DNA of 64,000 nt from Arthrobacter sp. M4 (GTDB lineage Bacteria > Actinomycetota > Actinomycetes > Actinomycetales > Micrococcaceae): positions 248,001 to 312,000 of the forward strand of contig NZ_JAIWYX010000008.1 in assembly GCF_020251205.1 (NCBI RefSeq), in the 5' to 3' direction. Under the pieces are notes generated by a model. The model was not told the origin of the DNA. It was given only the letters and a program-made list of their open reading frames with translations, and did not search any database. Of this stretch, positions 34,801-41,944 are shown in pieces; position 1 is the first letter of the stretch; each line of letters starts with the position of its first letter. The position numbers and the translations under genes were made by a program.

Positions 34801-35044
34801 CCCTAATCCGATCCAATTGGGCAACGGTAAGAAAGGGACTCTGACCCTGTCATGGAGCAACCTCGAGCCCGGCTCATACATTGGGCGCCTTACGTTCGAA
34901 GGCACCAGCGCGCCAACGTTCGTGAGCGTTGTGGTGACGCCGGCCGGAGCAGCTGCCGTGGCGCCGTCGTCGGAGAAACCCGGCACGGCGGGTGGTGCGG
35001 CGGGCACGCGTGCTGACAACCCAATCCAGCGCGGTGCCGTCTAG
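31868..35044 (+). CDS. Secreted subtilisin-like serine protease (S8 family)
   Basis: This 1058-residue exoprotease has a signal peptide ending near A-P-A-H-A-G (residue 38), an I9-type propeptide (R-Y-I-V-V-L-A ... N-G-F-S-A-N-L), then the S8 domain with catalytic Asp209 (G-I-I-D-T-G), His306 (D-S-H-G-T-H), oxyanion Asn413 (S-A-G-N-S-G-P) and Ser631 (S-G-T-S-M-A-S-P-H). A protease-associated domain is inserted between Asn and Ser, and an Fn3-like domain and beta-rich extension follow. It should degrade extracellular protein for nutrition. The GTG at 31868 is the best start. The gene has its own terminator and is convergent with an operon encoding two subtilisin-inhibitor-like proteins. Confidence 0.95.
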   Translation: MNSPGKCLTGGRGFRAAATLAVGLPLLLSTAAAPAHAGPAPAEPATASNTVAQASQPTAPKNLDPENYPNGRYIVVLAEKPAATYDGGKPGYAATKPGNGAKFDEAAPDAQKYRGHLHDEQKSVASRENVQIQRSYSAALNGFSANLTTQQAVNLAKDPKVLMVAPDKEFAPDYSSTDFLKLSGPNGTWNTKYGGQENAGKGVVVGIIDTGYTPSSAFFAGDPVQPLNGDPQVGVPYRNAAGKIEMLKADGSTFEGECQAGQDFDGTACNSKVIGARYFADAFLATVPPEGRAPEERISPIDVDSHGTHTGSTAAGNANVEAVVDGRSYGVTSGIAPAAKVSVYKVCWEDKDPSTGGCYSSAAVDAIEAAYLDGVDVLNYSISGSTTTTVDPVSLAFLSATSTGVFVATSAGNSGPAASTVNHGAPWLTTVAASSFSQELQGTIELSDGSKYRGASIMGHEVSGAGVVLSTSAASGAGNAALCAPGSLDPAKVTGMVVVCDRGVIDRVAKSTEVARAGGVGMILVNLTPSSLDPDKHAVPTVHVNPPATQAIKNKVTADPSIKVSLVSKDTTGLPLEAQPQIAGFSSRGPLLATDSDLLKPDVSAPGVAVLAGVSPIGAGGDKFGFLSGTSMASPHVAGLGALILGKNPQWSPAAVKSAMMTTASDVVFADGSKNTDVLATGAGEINPARVLEPGLVYDAGIDDYLEFIQGLGYNLGIDGLGSTPARDMNVPSFSLGNLAGKITVTRTVTALTPGLYRASADVPGVKVTVSPNVLNFNRAGEQRTFKVTFENQGAPFGKFATGALSWQGAGNTVTSPVAVRPQSVIADRNLTFTTPSSTGSAGIDFVSGSDSPVPVVLDGLSKVDSSAIELVPGPFSGVTDASNFVKTVVVPAGSPLAKFSVISSDAAADFDMLVLTPTGQQLASATASASESVSIENPAPGTYKVYANLYASPDNRPTKATVDAAILRSNEGNANVAPNPIQLGNGKKGTLTLSWSNLEPGSYIGRLTFEGTSAPTFVSVVVTPAGAAAVAPSSEKPGTAGGAAGTRADNPIQRGAV

Positions 35045-35063
35045 GTGACAAACCCCCACTAAG

Positions 35064-35103
35064 GACGACGGCCTGGCGGGAACCCCGCCGGCCGTCGTCG
35101 TTT
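35064..35103 (+). terminator. Terminator after the subtilase gene
   Basis: GACGACGGCCTGGCGGG (35064-35080) pairs with CCGCCGGCCGTCGTC (35085-35099), with an AACC loop and a short T-run (35101-35103). It may be used from both strands because the SSI-like gene ends at 35184. Confidence 0.85.
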
Positions 35104-35183
35104 AAGTGGCGGTTGCCGGAGTGGCGGTTGCCGGGGCGGCGGTTGACCCGGAGTGGCGGTTGCCGGGGTGGCGGAGTCGCCGC

Positions 35184-35525
35184 TTAGATTTGTGCTCCGC
35201 CCAGCAGCGGCGCCATTTTCTGCCATAAGGCGATTTCGCAGCCGTCGGTCCGGGCGAACTGGGCGTTGACGGGCCTGCCGTGGAGCGTGCCGGTGACCAC
35301 CGCACGCTGCGGTCCGCCGTACTGTTGCGTGCAGATCCGGTCTGGCCTGGGGACAGGGAAGAAGGCTTCCTGGCCGAAGCGTTCGACGGCGGCAAGCGCT
35401 GCCTGCGGGTCCGGCACCGTGCTCGCGGCATCAATTCGGCCGCCATCTGCGCGGAGCACCAGCTCGACGGCGGGCGCGCCGGGGGACTCCCTAAGGGTCA
35501 CCGTGAGGTCGACGTCGGAACTCAT
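35184..35525 (-). CDS. Small protein with subtilisin-inhibitor-like (SSI) domain, no signal peptide
   Basis: The 113-residue protein ends with an SSI-like block: C-T-Q-Q-Y-G-G-P-Q (Cys65), V-T-G-T-L-H-G and D-G-C-E-I (Cys96). The 31-residue spacing of the two Cys matches the second disulfide of Streptomyces subtilisin inhibitor, and the loop after Cys65 corresponds to the reactive-site loop with Gln in the P1 place. The two cysteines of the first SSI disulfide are absent, and there is no signal peptide, so secretion and inhibitor activity are doubtful. The ATG at 35525 overlaps the stop of the upstream gene by 4 bases. It is last of three overlapping genes. Confidence 0.8.
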   Translation of the reverse strand: MSSDVDLTVTLRESPGAPAVELVLRADGGRIDAASTVPDPQAALAAVERFGQEAFFPVPRPDRICTQQYGGPQRAVVTGTLHGRPVNAQFARTDGCEIALWQKMAPLLGGAQI

Positions 35526-36451
35526 GAACCCACTGCTTCCAACAATGGCGCCAGCGCGGCTGCAAGCCTGGTCCGGAGGGCAGCAGCCTCTTCGGCGAAC
35601 TCCCGCTGGTGCTGGACGTACTCCGCTTTGCCCGCGGGGGTCTCGATCCTGATCGGCGGGTATCCCCATTCCTCGAGGTCATAGGGGGAGGCCTGCATAT
35701 CCATGGCCCGGATCCGCCAGGACAGCTCGAAGCAGTCCATCACCAGCTCGCTGGGCAGCGCGGGAGTGAGCTTGTACGCCCACTTGTAAAGGTCCATATT
35801 CGCGTGCAGGCAGCCTGGCTGTTCCAGGAGCCGCTGGTTCTCGCGCGTCGGTGTCAGCTCGTTCCGCGGAACCGCGTCCGGGGTGTAGAAGCGGAAAGCG
35901 TCGAAGTGCGAGCAGCGGATACGGTTCTCCTCGACCACACGGTCGGTCCCCTCGGAGCCGAGCCGGAGCGTCAGGTACTCGTGGCGCAGCTGGAACTTGT
36001 CCTGCCGGTAGACCATGGCCCACTCGTGGAGTCCGAAGCAGCCGAACTGCGCCGGCCGCGCGGCAGTTCCGGAGAGGATGATTCCCGCGAAGCGGACGGC
36101 CTCGGTGCGCTCTGCGAGGAAGGCCTCCTGATCAAAGGTGACGGCCAGCGTCCCCGAGGGCAGCCCAGCGCCCGCCAGCCCGTCGTCGTCGAGCTGTTTG
36201 TAGAACTTCCACTGGGCGCGTTCAGCTGCGTCCGGGCCGGATAGGACCACGCCGGCACCCGGATGCCAGCGCAGCAGCTGTCCCGGCTTTTGGGTGTAGT
36301 AGGTGAAGAGGAAGTCCTCGACGGGGTGCTTCTTGCCAGCTGAGCGGCGGGCCAAATAGGGGTCGGCGTAGCGTTTTACGCGACTGTGGTGGGCGGCCTC
36401 CAGCGGGAGCCACTTTTCCTGCGGGAGGTGCTTGGTCTCAGGATGCTCCAC
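35522..36451 (-). CDS. 3-methyladenine-DNA-glycosylase-annotated family protein, function uncertain
   Basis: This 309-residue cytoplasmic protein belongs to an actinobacterial group that databases label 3-methyladenine DNA glycosylase; I see no helix-hairpin-helix or other accepted glycosylase motif. Striking segments are A-H-H-S-R-V-K-R-Y-A-D-P-Y-L-A-R-R, F-T-Y-Y-T-Q-K-P-G-Q-L-L-R-W-H-P-G, and H-A-N-M-D-L-Y-K-W-A-Y-K-L, rich in His, Tyr and Trp, which suggest an enzyme with a nucleotide-like or metal site. GTG at 36451 is chosen; it overlaps the end of the upstream lipoprotein gene by 14 bases, and the downstream gene overlaps by 4, so the three genes are a coupled unit. Confidence 0.6.
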   Translation of the reverse strand: MEHPETKHLPQEKWLPLEAAHHSRVKRYADPYLARRSAGKKHPVEDFLFTYYTQKPGQLLRWHPGAGVVLSGPDAAERAQWKFYKQLDDDGLAGAGLPSGTLAVTFDQEAFLAERTEAVRFAGIILSGTAARPAQFGCFGLHEWAMVYRQDKFQLRHEYLTLRLGSEGTDRVVEENRIRCSHFDAFRFYTPDAVPRNELTPTRENQRLLEQPGCLHANMDLYKWAYKLTPALPSELVMDCFELSWRIRAMDMQASPYDLEEWGYPPIRIETPAGKAEYVQHQREFAEEAAALRTRLAAALAPLLEAVGS

Positions 36452-37040
36452 CGGCGGATCCCAGAATGTCCTTAACCGCGTTCCAGGCGCTGATTTGGCA
36501 GCCGTCCGTGAGGCTGTAGGAGGACTCAACCGCCTTGCCGTCAACCGCGCCCGTTACAGTGGCGGTTTGCGGTCCTCCGTACTGTTGCGTGCAGAGCTTG
36601 CCGGTGGTCACTGGACGTTCCAGCAGCGCCGGGTTCTTTTTGAGTGCGGCGCAGGCCGCTTCCGCCGTCGGATGTTTGCTTTCCGGAGCTGGTGAGCCGT
36701 CGCGGCACACCAGAGTGAAATTCTGCGGTGCCGCGTCCGCGGTGGCCTTCACTTGGATGGACAGCTCGGCGTTGCCAGCGCCGGGGGTCGGGACAGCTTC
36801 CGGGTAGGAGGACGAAGGGTTGGGGCCAAGGTCTTCCGGTCCCATGGTGGTGGGAGGAGGCGTCGCGTCGTTGGTTGCGGGAGCCGTCGACGGCGCCTGG
36901 GAGCCCGACGCCGGAGAGGTCGCCGAAGGGCTTGTGGCGCCGGGGCTGGGTGTTCCGCCGCCGGGGCCCGGGGCGCAGGCGGCCAGGACGGCAGCCGCCG
37001 CACAAGCGAGGGCTGCTTCTGAAATTCGCCTAAGGCGCAT
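36438..37040 (-). CDS. Lipoprotein with subtilisin-inhibitor-like (SSI) domain
   Basis: This 200-residue protein starts with a signal peptide and lipobox L-A-A-C (Cys22), continues with a disordered Pro/Ser/Thr/Ala spacer to about residue 90 and ends in an SSI-like domain. Cys112 and Cys130 fit the first SSI disulfide, Cys150 and Cys181 (31 apart) the second; C-T-Q-Q-Y-G-G-P-Q occupies the reactive-site loop, giving Gln152 as P1. SSI proteins inhibit secreted subtilisin-type proteases, and a large subtilase is encoded 1.4 kb away. Inhibition is inferred; a P1 Gln is unusual. It is first in the three-gene minus-strand unit. The ATG at 37040 has GAGAGGAACC ahead. Confidence 0.82.
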   Translation of the reverse strand: MRLRRISEAALACAAAAVLAACAPGPGGGTPSPGATSPSATSPASGSQAPSTAPATNDATPPPTTMGPEDLGPNPSSSYPEAVPTPGAGNAELSIQVKATADAAPQNFTLVCRDGSPAPESKHPTAEAACAALKKNPALLERPVTTGKLCTQQYGGPQTATVTGAVDGKAVESSYSLTDGCQISAWNAVKDILGSAGGAS

Positions 37041-37112
37041 GGTTCCTCTCCGTGGTTTCTGCCAGTTTAACGCCCGGAGCTGAACACCCTTGAACTCAGG
37101 GGCTGGTGCGGG

Positions 37113-37601
37113 CTACGGGCGGGAGTGCTGCGTGGTCTCGATGAGGCGTGTCATGGTTGCGTGGATTTCCGCAACCTGCTGGCGGTTGAGGCCGAGGCGC
37201 TCCATCATGGTGCCCGGTACTGCCAGCGCCTGCTCCCGGAGATTCTTTCCACTCTCGGTGAGTTCGATGGCCAATGCCCGCTCGTTGCCGGGGAGCCGCT
37301 TTCGTGTGACGAAGCCCGACTGTTCAAGCCTGCGAAGGATCGGCGACAACGTGGCAGGTTCGTGGAGCAGGGCGTCGGCAATGTCTTTGAGGCTCCGGGG
37401 GCTGCGTTCCCACAGGGCAAGCATCACGAGGTATTGCGGGTGCGTCAGCCCGAGCTCGTCCAGGACTGGCTTGTAGGCGCCCACCACGCTGCGGGAGGCA
37501 ACGGTCAATGCAAAGCACAGTTGCCGCTCGAGCAGGAGGTCATCTTGGTTGGCCGCGGCCTCGGGTGTGGACGGGAGCGTGTCCGTCGTTGGGAATGCCA
37601 T
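37113..37601 (-). CDS. MarR-family regulator, OhrR-like
   Basis: This 162-residue winged-helix repressor has the MarR core: L-T-H-P-Q-Y-L-V-M-L-A-L-W, then S-L-K-D-I-A-D-A-L-L-H-E-P-A-T-L-S-P-I-L-R-R-L as recognition helix and R-L-P-G-N-E-R-A-L-A-I-E-L-T in the wing. The N-terminal L-C-F-A-L-T-V-A-S-R-S-V holds a Cys in the position of the peroxide-sensing Cys of OhrR, so sensing of organic peroxide or thiol oxidation is plausible. No ohr gene is nearby. Two dyads lie in the gap before it. The start ATG at 37601 has AAGGAGATGATG ahead. Confidence 0.9.
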   Translation of the reverse strand: MAFPTTDTLPSTPEAAANQDDLLLERQLCFALTVASRSVVGAYKPVLDELGLTHPQYLVMLALWERSPRSLKDIADALLHEPATLSPILRRLEQSGFVTRKRLPGNERALAIELTESGKNLREQALAVPGTMMERLGLNRQQVAEIHATMTRLIETTQHSRP

Positions 37602-37638
37602 GTGAACATCATCTCCTTCCTTGAATGTCGCCTAATAA

Positions 37639-37665
37639 TTAGTGCACTAACAATTAGTGTACACT
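37639..37665. promoter_or_regulatory. Double palindrome, probable operator of the MarR regulator
   Basis: TTAGTGCACTAA (37639-37650) is a perfect 12-base palindrome and AGTGTACACT (37656-37665) a perfect 10-base palindrome sharing the TTAGTG half-site. Their centres are 16 bases apart. They sit 38 bases before the MarR start and 36 bases before the divergent small gene, placed to control both. Confidence 0.7.
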
Positions 37666-37700
37666 TGAATCATCAAGCTACGGCGGATGGAGTCACTGAG

Positions 37701-37925
37701 GTGTCCAAGGAATCTTTTGCGCAGAAATTCATGCGGACCACGGGCCGGCTACGCGTGGTCTTTGGCCCGGCCCACAGCAGTTCCCTCGACCATGAGATGA
37801 CCGCGGAAAACAAGCGGTTGCTGGTGCAGCGCCAGGCCGAGGCGGGGCAATGGGAGACGGTGCGCAGGCCTGACGGCAGCACGTATGTGGTGCCGAAGGA
37901 CCCTACGGACAAGTCCCTCCGCTAA
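37701..37925 (+). CDS. Small protein, paralogue of the protein at 38031
   Basis: This 74-residue hydrophilic protein of unknown function starts at GTG 37701 with GGATGGAG about 8 bases ahead; a longer frame upstream is only the shadow of the MarR gene. Its core F-M-R-T-T-G-R-L-R-V-V-F-G-P-A is shared with the next gene (F-M-H-A-T-E-K-F-Q-A-V-F-G-P-A). The second half has R-R-P-D-G-S-T-Y-V-V-P-K-D. No signal peptide or Cys. It is divergent from the MarR gene across the double palindrome and so is a probable target. Confidence 0.65.
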   Translation: MSKESFAQKFMRTTGRLRVVFGPAHSSSLDHEMTAENKRLLVQRQAEAGQWETVRRPDGSTYVVPKDPTDKSLR

Positions 37926-38030
37926 GGGCCTACAAGGCACTTTTTCGCCGCTCGGGCGTAAAATTGCCTCACTGGGTCAGCATGCGCCAGCCCTATCGCT
38001 TTTCTTGCCGAGTGGGAAGGGGGTGGAAAC

Positions 38031-38258
38031 GTGGGACGCGTACTCAAGGGTTTCATGCACGCTACGGAGAAATTCCAGGCGGTCTTCGGACCAGCCACCC
38101 AGGGCGACACAGACGCCCCTATAGAGCACAAGCATGACGACTTCGAAGAAGCTTCCGAGGAAGACCTGGGGCACTTCGAAGTGGAGACCGACGCGGAAGG
38201 TCACCACTACGCGGTCCGGAAAGACGATCCCGGACCGACGACTACCGACTACTACTGA
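38031..38258 (+). CDS. Small acidic protein, paralogue of the protein at 37701
   Basis: This 75-residue protein begins G-R-V-L-K-G-F-M-H-A-T-E-K-F-Q-A-V-F-G-P-A and is strongly acidic afterwards (D-D-F-E-E-A-S-E-E-D-L), ending with H-Y-A-V-R-K-D-D-P, the counterpart of the Y-V-V-P-K-D-P end in the paralogue. GTG at 38031 has AGGGGGTGG ahead. The two genes are separated by 105 bases and are probably a tandem duplication. Function unknown. Confidence 0.68.
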   Translation: MGRVLKGFMHATEKFQAVFGPATQGDTDAPIEHKHDDFEEASEEDLGHFEVETDAEGHHYAVRKDDPGPTTTDYY

Positions 38259-38331
38259 GCGGCGCCTGCCGACTATCAGTCGTCTACTGAACCGTCTACT
38301 GAACAGCGTCACTGAGACGCATGGAAACACG

Positions 38332-38370
38332 AAGGACCGGAGCCCAGCGAATCGCCAGGCCCCGGTCCTT
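38332..38370. terminator. Bidirectional terminator between the small gene and lysC
   Basis: AAGGACCGG (38332-38340) pairs perfectly with CCGGTCCTT (38362-38370) around a 21-base loop. It is 12 bases beyond the lysC stop (38383, minus strand) and 74 bases beyond the stop of the plus-strand gene. Confidence 0.7.
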
Positions 38371-38382
38371 ATCTATGTGTGC

Positions 38383-39741
38383 CTAGCGGCCGGTTCCGCC
38401 GTAAACGGTAGCCTCGGCTTCGCCGTCGAGGTCGAACGCAGCGTGGATCGCACGGACGGCGTCGTCCAGCAGTTCAGCGTTGGTGACAACGGAGATGCGG
38501 ATTTCCGACGTGGAGATCATGTCGATGTTGATTCCGGCGTCGGAAAGGGCCTTGAAGAAGGTGGCCGAGACGCCTGGGTGCGAGCGCATGCCGGCACCGA
38601 TCAGGGACAGCTTGCCGATCTTCTCGTTGTATTCGATGTTCTCGAAGCCGATTTCGGCCTCCGCCGCGCGCAGAGCGTTCAGGGCGTCGGCACCCTCGAC
38701 GATGGGCAGGGTGAAGGAGATGTCGGTGCGGCCCGTGCCGTGCGTGGACACGTTCTGCACGATCATGTCGATGTTCGAGTGCGCGTCGGCGATGACCTGG
38801 AAAATCGCGGCGGCCTTGCCCGGGATATCCGGGACGCCCACAACGGTGACCTTGGCTTCGGACCGGTCGTGCGCCACGCCGGAGATGATTGGCTGCTCCA
38901 AGGCAACTCCCTCTTGAGTCTTGATCTTGTCATTGGCACCGGGCATGACCCACGTGCCTTCGTGCTGGCTGAAGGATGAGCGGACGTGCAGCGGAACGCC
39001 AAAACGGCGCGCGTACTCCACGCAGCGCAAGTGCAGGATCTTGGCACCCGAAGCCGCGAGCTCCAGCATCTCCTCGCTGGAGATGCGGTCAATCTTTTGC
39101 GCGGACGGGACAACGCGCGGGTCCGCCGTGTAGACGCCGTCGACGTCGGTGTAAATTTCGCACACATCGGCTTCCAACGCGGCCGCCAAGGCGACGGCGG
39201 TGGTGTCCGAGCCGCCGCGGCCCAGCGTGGTGATCTCGTTAGTGCTGCGGCTCATGCCCTGGAAGCCGGCCACGATGGCGATGTGCTTCTTGTCCAGCGC
39301 GGTGCGGATGCGGTGCGGGTCGACGTCGATAATCCGCGCCTTGCCGTGGATGCCGTCGGTGATCATGCCCGCCTGCGAACCGGTGAAGGACTGCGCGGAA
39401 GCGCCCAGCTTATTGATGGCCATGGCCAGAAGCGCCATCGAGATGCGTTCACCGGCAGACAGGAGCATGTCCATCTCACGGGCGGGCGCGGAATCCGTGA
39501 CCTCGGCGGCGAGGTCCAGCAATTCGTCGGTGGTGTCGCCCATTGCAGACACAACCACCACGACTTCGTTCCCCGCCTTCTGTGCGTCGACCACACGCTG
39601 CGCCACGCGCTTGATGCCCGCGGCATCGGACACCGAGGAGCCGCCGAACTTCTGCACAATGAGTTGCTTGGTGGCAGGAATGTCCACGCCCGCCTGCTCA
39701 AGCTCAGAAGCGGTCTTGACTTCGGTAGTGGGCATACTCAT
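38383..39741 (-). CDS. lysC: Aspartate kinase
   Basis: Aspartokinase phosphorylates aspartate, opening the pathway to lysine, threonine, methionine and diaminopimelate. The kinase domain shows [26 protein letters not shown] and [13 protein letters not shown]; two C-terminal ACT domains (from about residue 300) should bind lysine and threonine for feedback control, as in corynebacteria. The 452 residues include about 26 extra at the N-terminus (M-S-M-P-T-T-E-V-K...); the ATG at 39741 has GTGAGGG ahead. The aspartate-semialdehyde dehydrogenase gene that often follows lysC is not present downstream. Confidence 0.96.
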   Translation of the reverse strand: MSMPTTEVKTASELEQAGVDIPATKQLIVQKFGGSSVSDAAGIKRVAQRVVDAQKAGNEVVVVVSAMGDTTDELLDLAAEVTDSAPAREMDMLLSAGERISMALLAMAINKLGASAQSFTGSQAGMITDGIHGKARIIDVDPHRIRTALDKKHIAIVAGFQGMSRSTNEITTLGRGGSDTTAVALAAALEADVCEIYTDVDGVYTADPRVVPSAQKIDRISSEEMLELAASGAKILHLRCVEYARRFGVPLHVRSSFSQHEGTWVMPGANDKIKTQEGVALEQPIISGVAHDRSEAKVTVVGVPDIPGKAAAIFQVIADAHSNIDMIVQNVSTHGTGRTDISFTLPIVEGADALNALRAAEAEIGFENIEYNEKIGKLSLIGAGMRSHPGVSATFFKALSDAGINIDMISTSEIRISVVTNAELLDDAVRAIHAAFDLDGEAEATVYGGTGR

Positions 39742-40086
39742 GCGCGCACCCTCACTGGATCAAATCGGGGTTTGGGGGCCAGACGGCCACAGGGCACGAC
39801 GGCGTAACTTATGGGCTCAGTTTATCGCCGCCGGGCACCGGCCAAAGAATTGTGACCGAATCCCCGGGTCACCGACCGTCACCGGCCCATTCCTGCGCCT
39901 AGCGGGCCGGCGTACGATCACGAGTACACAGTTGGCTCTTTGCTGCCGTGGACACCGAATTATCGAGGGGCGCCGGTGCGGAACGAGTTGGTAGTCCTTG
40001 GGATCACGTTTGGGTGCTCCGGGATCACGTTTGGGTGCTCCGCCATGCGCACCGGCGGCTCTGCCGGAGTCGCTTAGGCGGCCCGC
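39742..40086. other. Divergent intergenic region between lysC and a membrane protein gene
   Basis: This 345-base gap must hold the lysC promoter and that of the plus-strand gene. Apart from the 21-base tandem duplication at 40000-40041 I see no hairpin, riboswitch-like fold or gene. I considered a lysine riboswitch (L-box) and saw none of its conserved core. Confidence 0.4.
40000..40041. repeat. Perfect 21-base tandem duplication
   Basis: Two adjacent identical units of G plus GGATCACGTTTGGGTGCTCC, 46 bases before the membrane protein gene at 40087. No similarity to known elements was noticed. Confidence 0.85.
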
Positions 40087-41274
40087 GTGCCTCGCCATGC
40101 AGAGCCTGACGACGAACCGGCCTATGAGGAAATCGGTGGCGGCCTGATCGAAGACGCGCCGTCACATCAAGCGTCGGCGGGCGGCTCGCGCTCCGGCGGG
40201 GCCACCGGCGTCGAAATGTCCGACGGCGACTGGGAACCCTGGGCGGATGGCGCCGCACCAGTGAGGCGGGCGAGGCTGCACTCCGTGGTCGCCGTCCTCT
40301 CCGCGGCCGGCCGCGAATGCTGGGCGGCGATCCGCAGCGTACGTTTCTGGCTGGGTGTGGCCGCAGGATTGTTGGCGCCGGCGGCCGTCGCCGTTGGACT
40401 GGCGTCGTTCGCCATGGCAAACCAGTGGTTCGAATACGGTGGTGCCTGGATCGGTGGCGTTGTGATCGGGGCGTCCTTTGTCCCGTTATCCGCGGCGGTG
40501 CTCGGCACAATATGGGGCTTCGGGCGGCCTCGGACGGAGGGGGCAGCTGGAGCGGGAGCCCGTGTTGCTGCCAGCGGCGCGAAGGGCCTGGTGTTCGCCG
40601 TCGTGGCAGGAATGATGATCCTCTTGGCGGGCGCTCCGGCTGAGGCGAGCGATATTGGGGGACCACCCGCCCAAGGAACTGCGGGGCTGGCGGGGGCCGC
40701 CGTCGTCGTAATTTTCGTTGAAGCGTTGCTGTTTGGGGCGCTGGGAGCGGGAGCCCGCCTCCTGTTCCGGCGGGCCCTGCCTGGAGCGCTCCTTGCCGGG
40801 GTTCTGGTGGCCGTGCTGGGGGTCGTGAATGTGGTGGTGACGGTGTTGCTGCTGCCGTCGACGTTCGTTCCCGAACGTGTCTCAGTCCCCGTCAATGTTT
40901 CGCGGGACGCGAGCGGCCGCCTGGTCTCCTACGAATGTGTGGGTGATCCGGTGCGCCTGGAGCTGGTCCTGCACTCTGAGCGGGTGTTGTGGATATCGGC
41001 GGGCAATCCGGCGGTCATCTACGGCACCGTAGCTTCCGGATTGGTACCTGAAAGTAACGACATCGCTTGGCTCCTTCCCGAGTTGCAGCGCGGTTTTGAG
41101 GGTCCGGCGCGGGAAGTGGCCTGCATTAACGGCGTGGCCAGCGACGAGATCCAGCCCGCCCCGCCGTTGTGGCTTGTGGGTTTGGCAGGGCAGGCCGCCA
41201 TAGCGGCAGTACTTCTGGTGCCGGGGCGTCGGTTGGCGGTGCGGCGCTTGGCGCGGGCGACTGACGGATCCTAG
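40087..41274 (+). CDS. Polytopic membrane protein of unknown function
   Basis: This 395-residue protein has an acidic, Gly/Ser-rich cytoplasmic N-terminus of about 60 residues, five or six hydrophobic segments between residues 95 and 260, a soluble beta-like domain from about 262 to 365 with two Cys (Y-E-C-V-G-D and V-A-C-I-N-G) that could form a disulfide outside, and a final membrane helix. I do not recognise the family. GTG at 40087 is the only reasonable start, without a strong ribosome site. The stop overlaps the recR stop from the opposite strand by 4 bases. Confidence 0.65.
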   Translation: MPRHAEPDDEPAYEEIGGGLIEDAPSHQASAGGSRSGGATGVEMSDGDWEPWADGAAPVRRARLHSVVAVLSAAGRECWAAIRSVRFWLGVAAGLLAPAAVAVGLASFAMANQWFEYGGAWIGGVVIGASFVPLSAAVLGTIWGFGRPRTEGAAGAGARVAASGAKGLVFAVVAGMMILLAGAPAEASDIGGPPAQGTAGLAGAAVVVIFVEALLFGALGAGARLLFRRALPGALLAGVLVAVLGVVNVVVTVLLLPSTFVPERVSVPVNVSRDASGRLVSYECVGDPVRLELVLHSERVLWISAGNPAVIYGTVASGLVPESNDIAWLLPELQRGFEGPAREVACINGVASDEIQPAPPLWLVGLAGQAAIAAVLLVPGRRLAVRRLARATDGS

Positions 41275-41870
41275 GTCAGTGCGTTCCGGCGGCCTTCGAA
41301 CGCGCGGCCAAGGGTCACTTCGTCGGCGTATTCGAGGTCTCCGCCCACGGGAAGGCCCGACGCCAGCCGGGTGACCGCCACGCCGATGGTCTTCAGCATG
41401 CGTGCGAGGTACGTGGCCGTGGCTTCGCCCTCCAGGTTGGGGTCCGTGGCGATGATGATTTCCTGGATGGCGCCGTCGTTGAGCCGCGTGAGGAGCTCAC
41501 GGATGCGCAGTTGCTCCGGTCCGATGCCTGCGATCGGATTGATGGAGCCGCCCAGGACGTGGTATCTGCCGCGGAACGAGCGGGTACGTTCCACGGCGAG
41601 GACGTCCTTGGATTCTTCAACAACGCAAATGACGCTGGGGTCACGGCGTGGGTCGCGGCAGATGTTGCACTGCTCCTGCTCGGTGACGTTTCCGCAGATG
41701 CTGCAGAATTTCACCCGTTCCTTGACCGTGGTGATGGCGGCCACGAGTCGTTTCATGTCCTCGGGGTCGGCCTCAAGGATGTGGAAGGCCAAGCGCTGGG
41801 CCGACTTTGGTCCGACGCCGGGAAGCCGACCGAGCTCGTCGATCAGCTCTTGAACTGCACCTTCGTACAC
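41271..41870 (-). CDS. recR: Recombination mediator protein RecR
   Basis: RecR (199 residues) helps RecF and RecO load RecA at single-strand gaps. The helix-hairpin-helix [15 protein letters not shown], the zinc finger C-S-I-C ... C-N-I-C, and the Toprim domain with V-E-E-S-K-D and [11 protein letters not shown] are all present. GTG at 41870 has AAGGACAGT directly ahead. It lies 74 bases downstream of dnaX on the same strand. The ybaB/ebfC gene often found between dnaX and recR is absent. Confidence 0.97.
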   Translation of the reverse strand: MYEGAVQELIDELGRLPGVGPKSAQRLAFHILEADPEDMKRLVAAITTVKERVKFCSICGNVTEQEQCNICRDPRRDPSVICVVEESKDVLAVERTRSFRGRYHVLGGSINPIAGIGPEQLRIRELLTRLNDGAIQEIIIATDPNLEGEATATYLARMLKTIGVAVTRLASGLPVGGDLEYADEVTLGRAFEGRRNALT

Positions 41871-41944
41871 ACTGTCCTTCGTTCTGTGATGGTCACGATT
41901 CCGTGGGATTCACGATTCTGCGGGTTCTTGGATGGTTCGACGGG

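Noticed and set aside
39742..40086. Lysine riboswitch upstream of lysC
   Set aside because: No conserved L-box helices could be traced; actinobacterial lysC is generally controlled by feedback inhibition.
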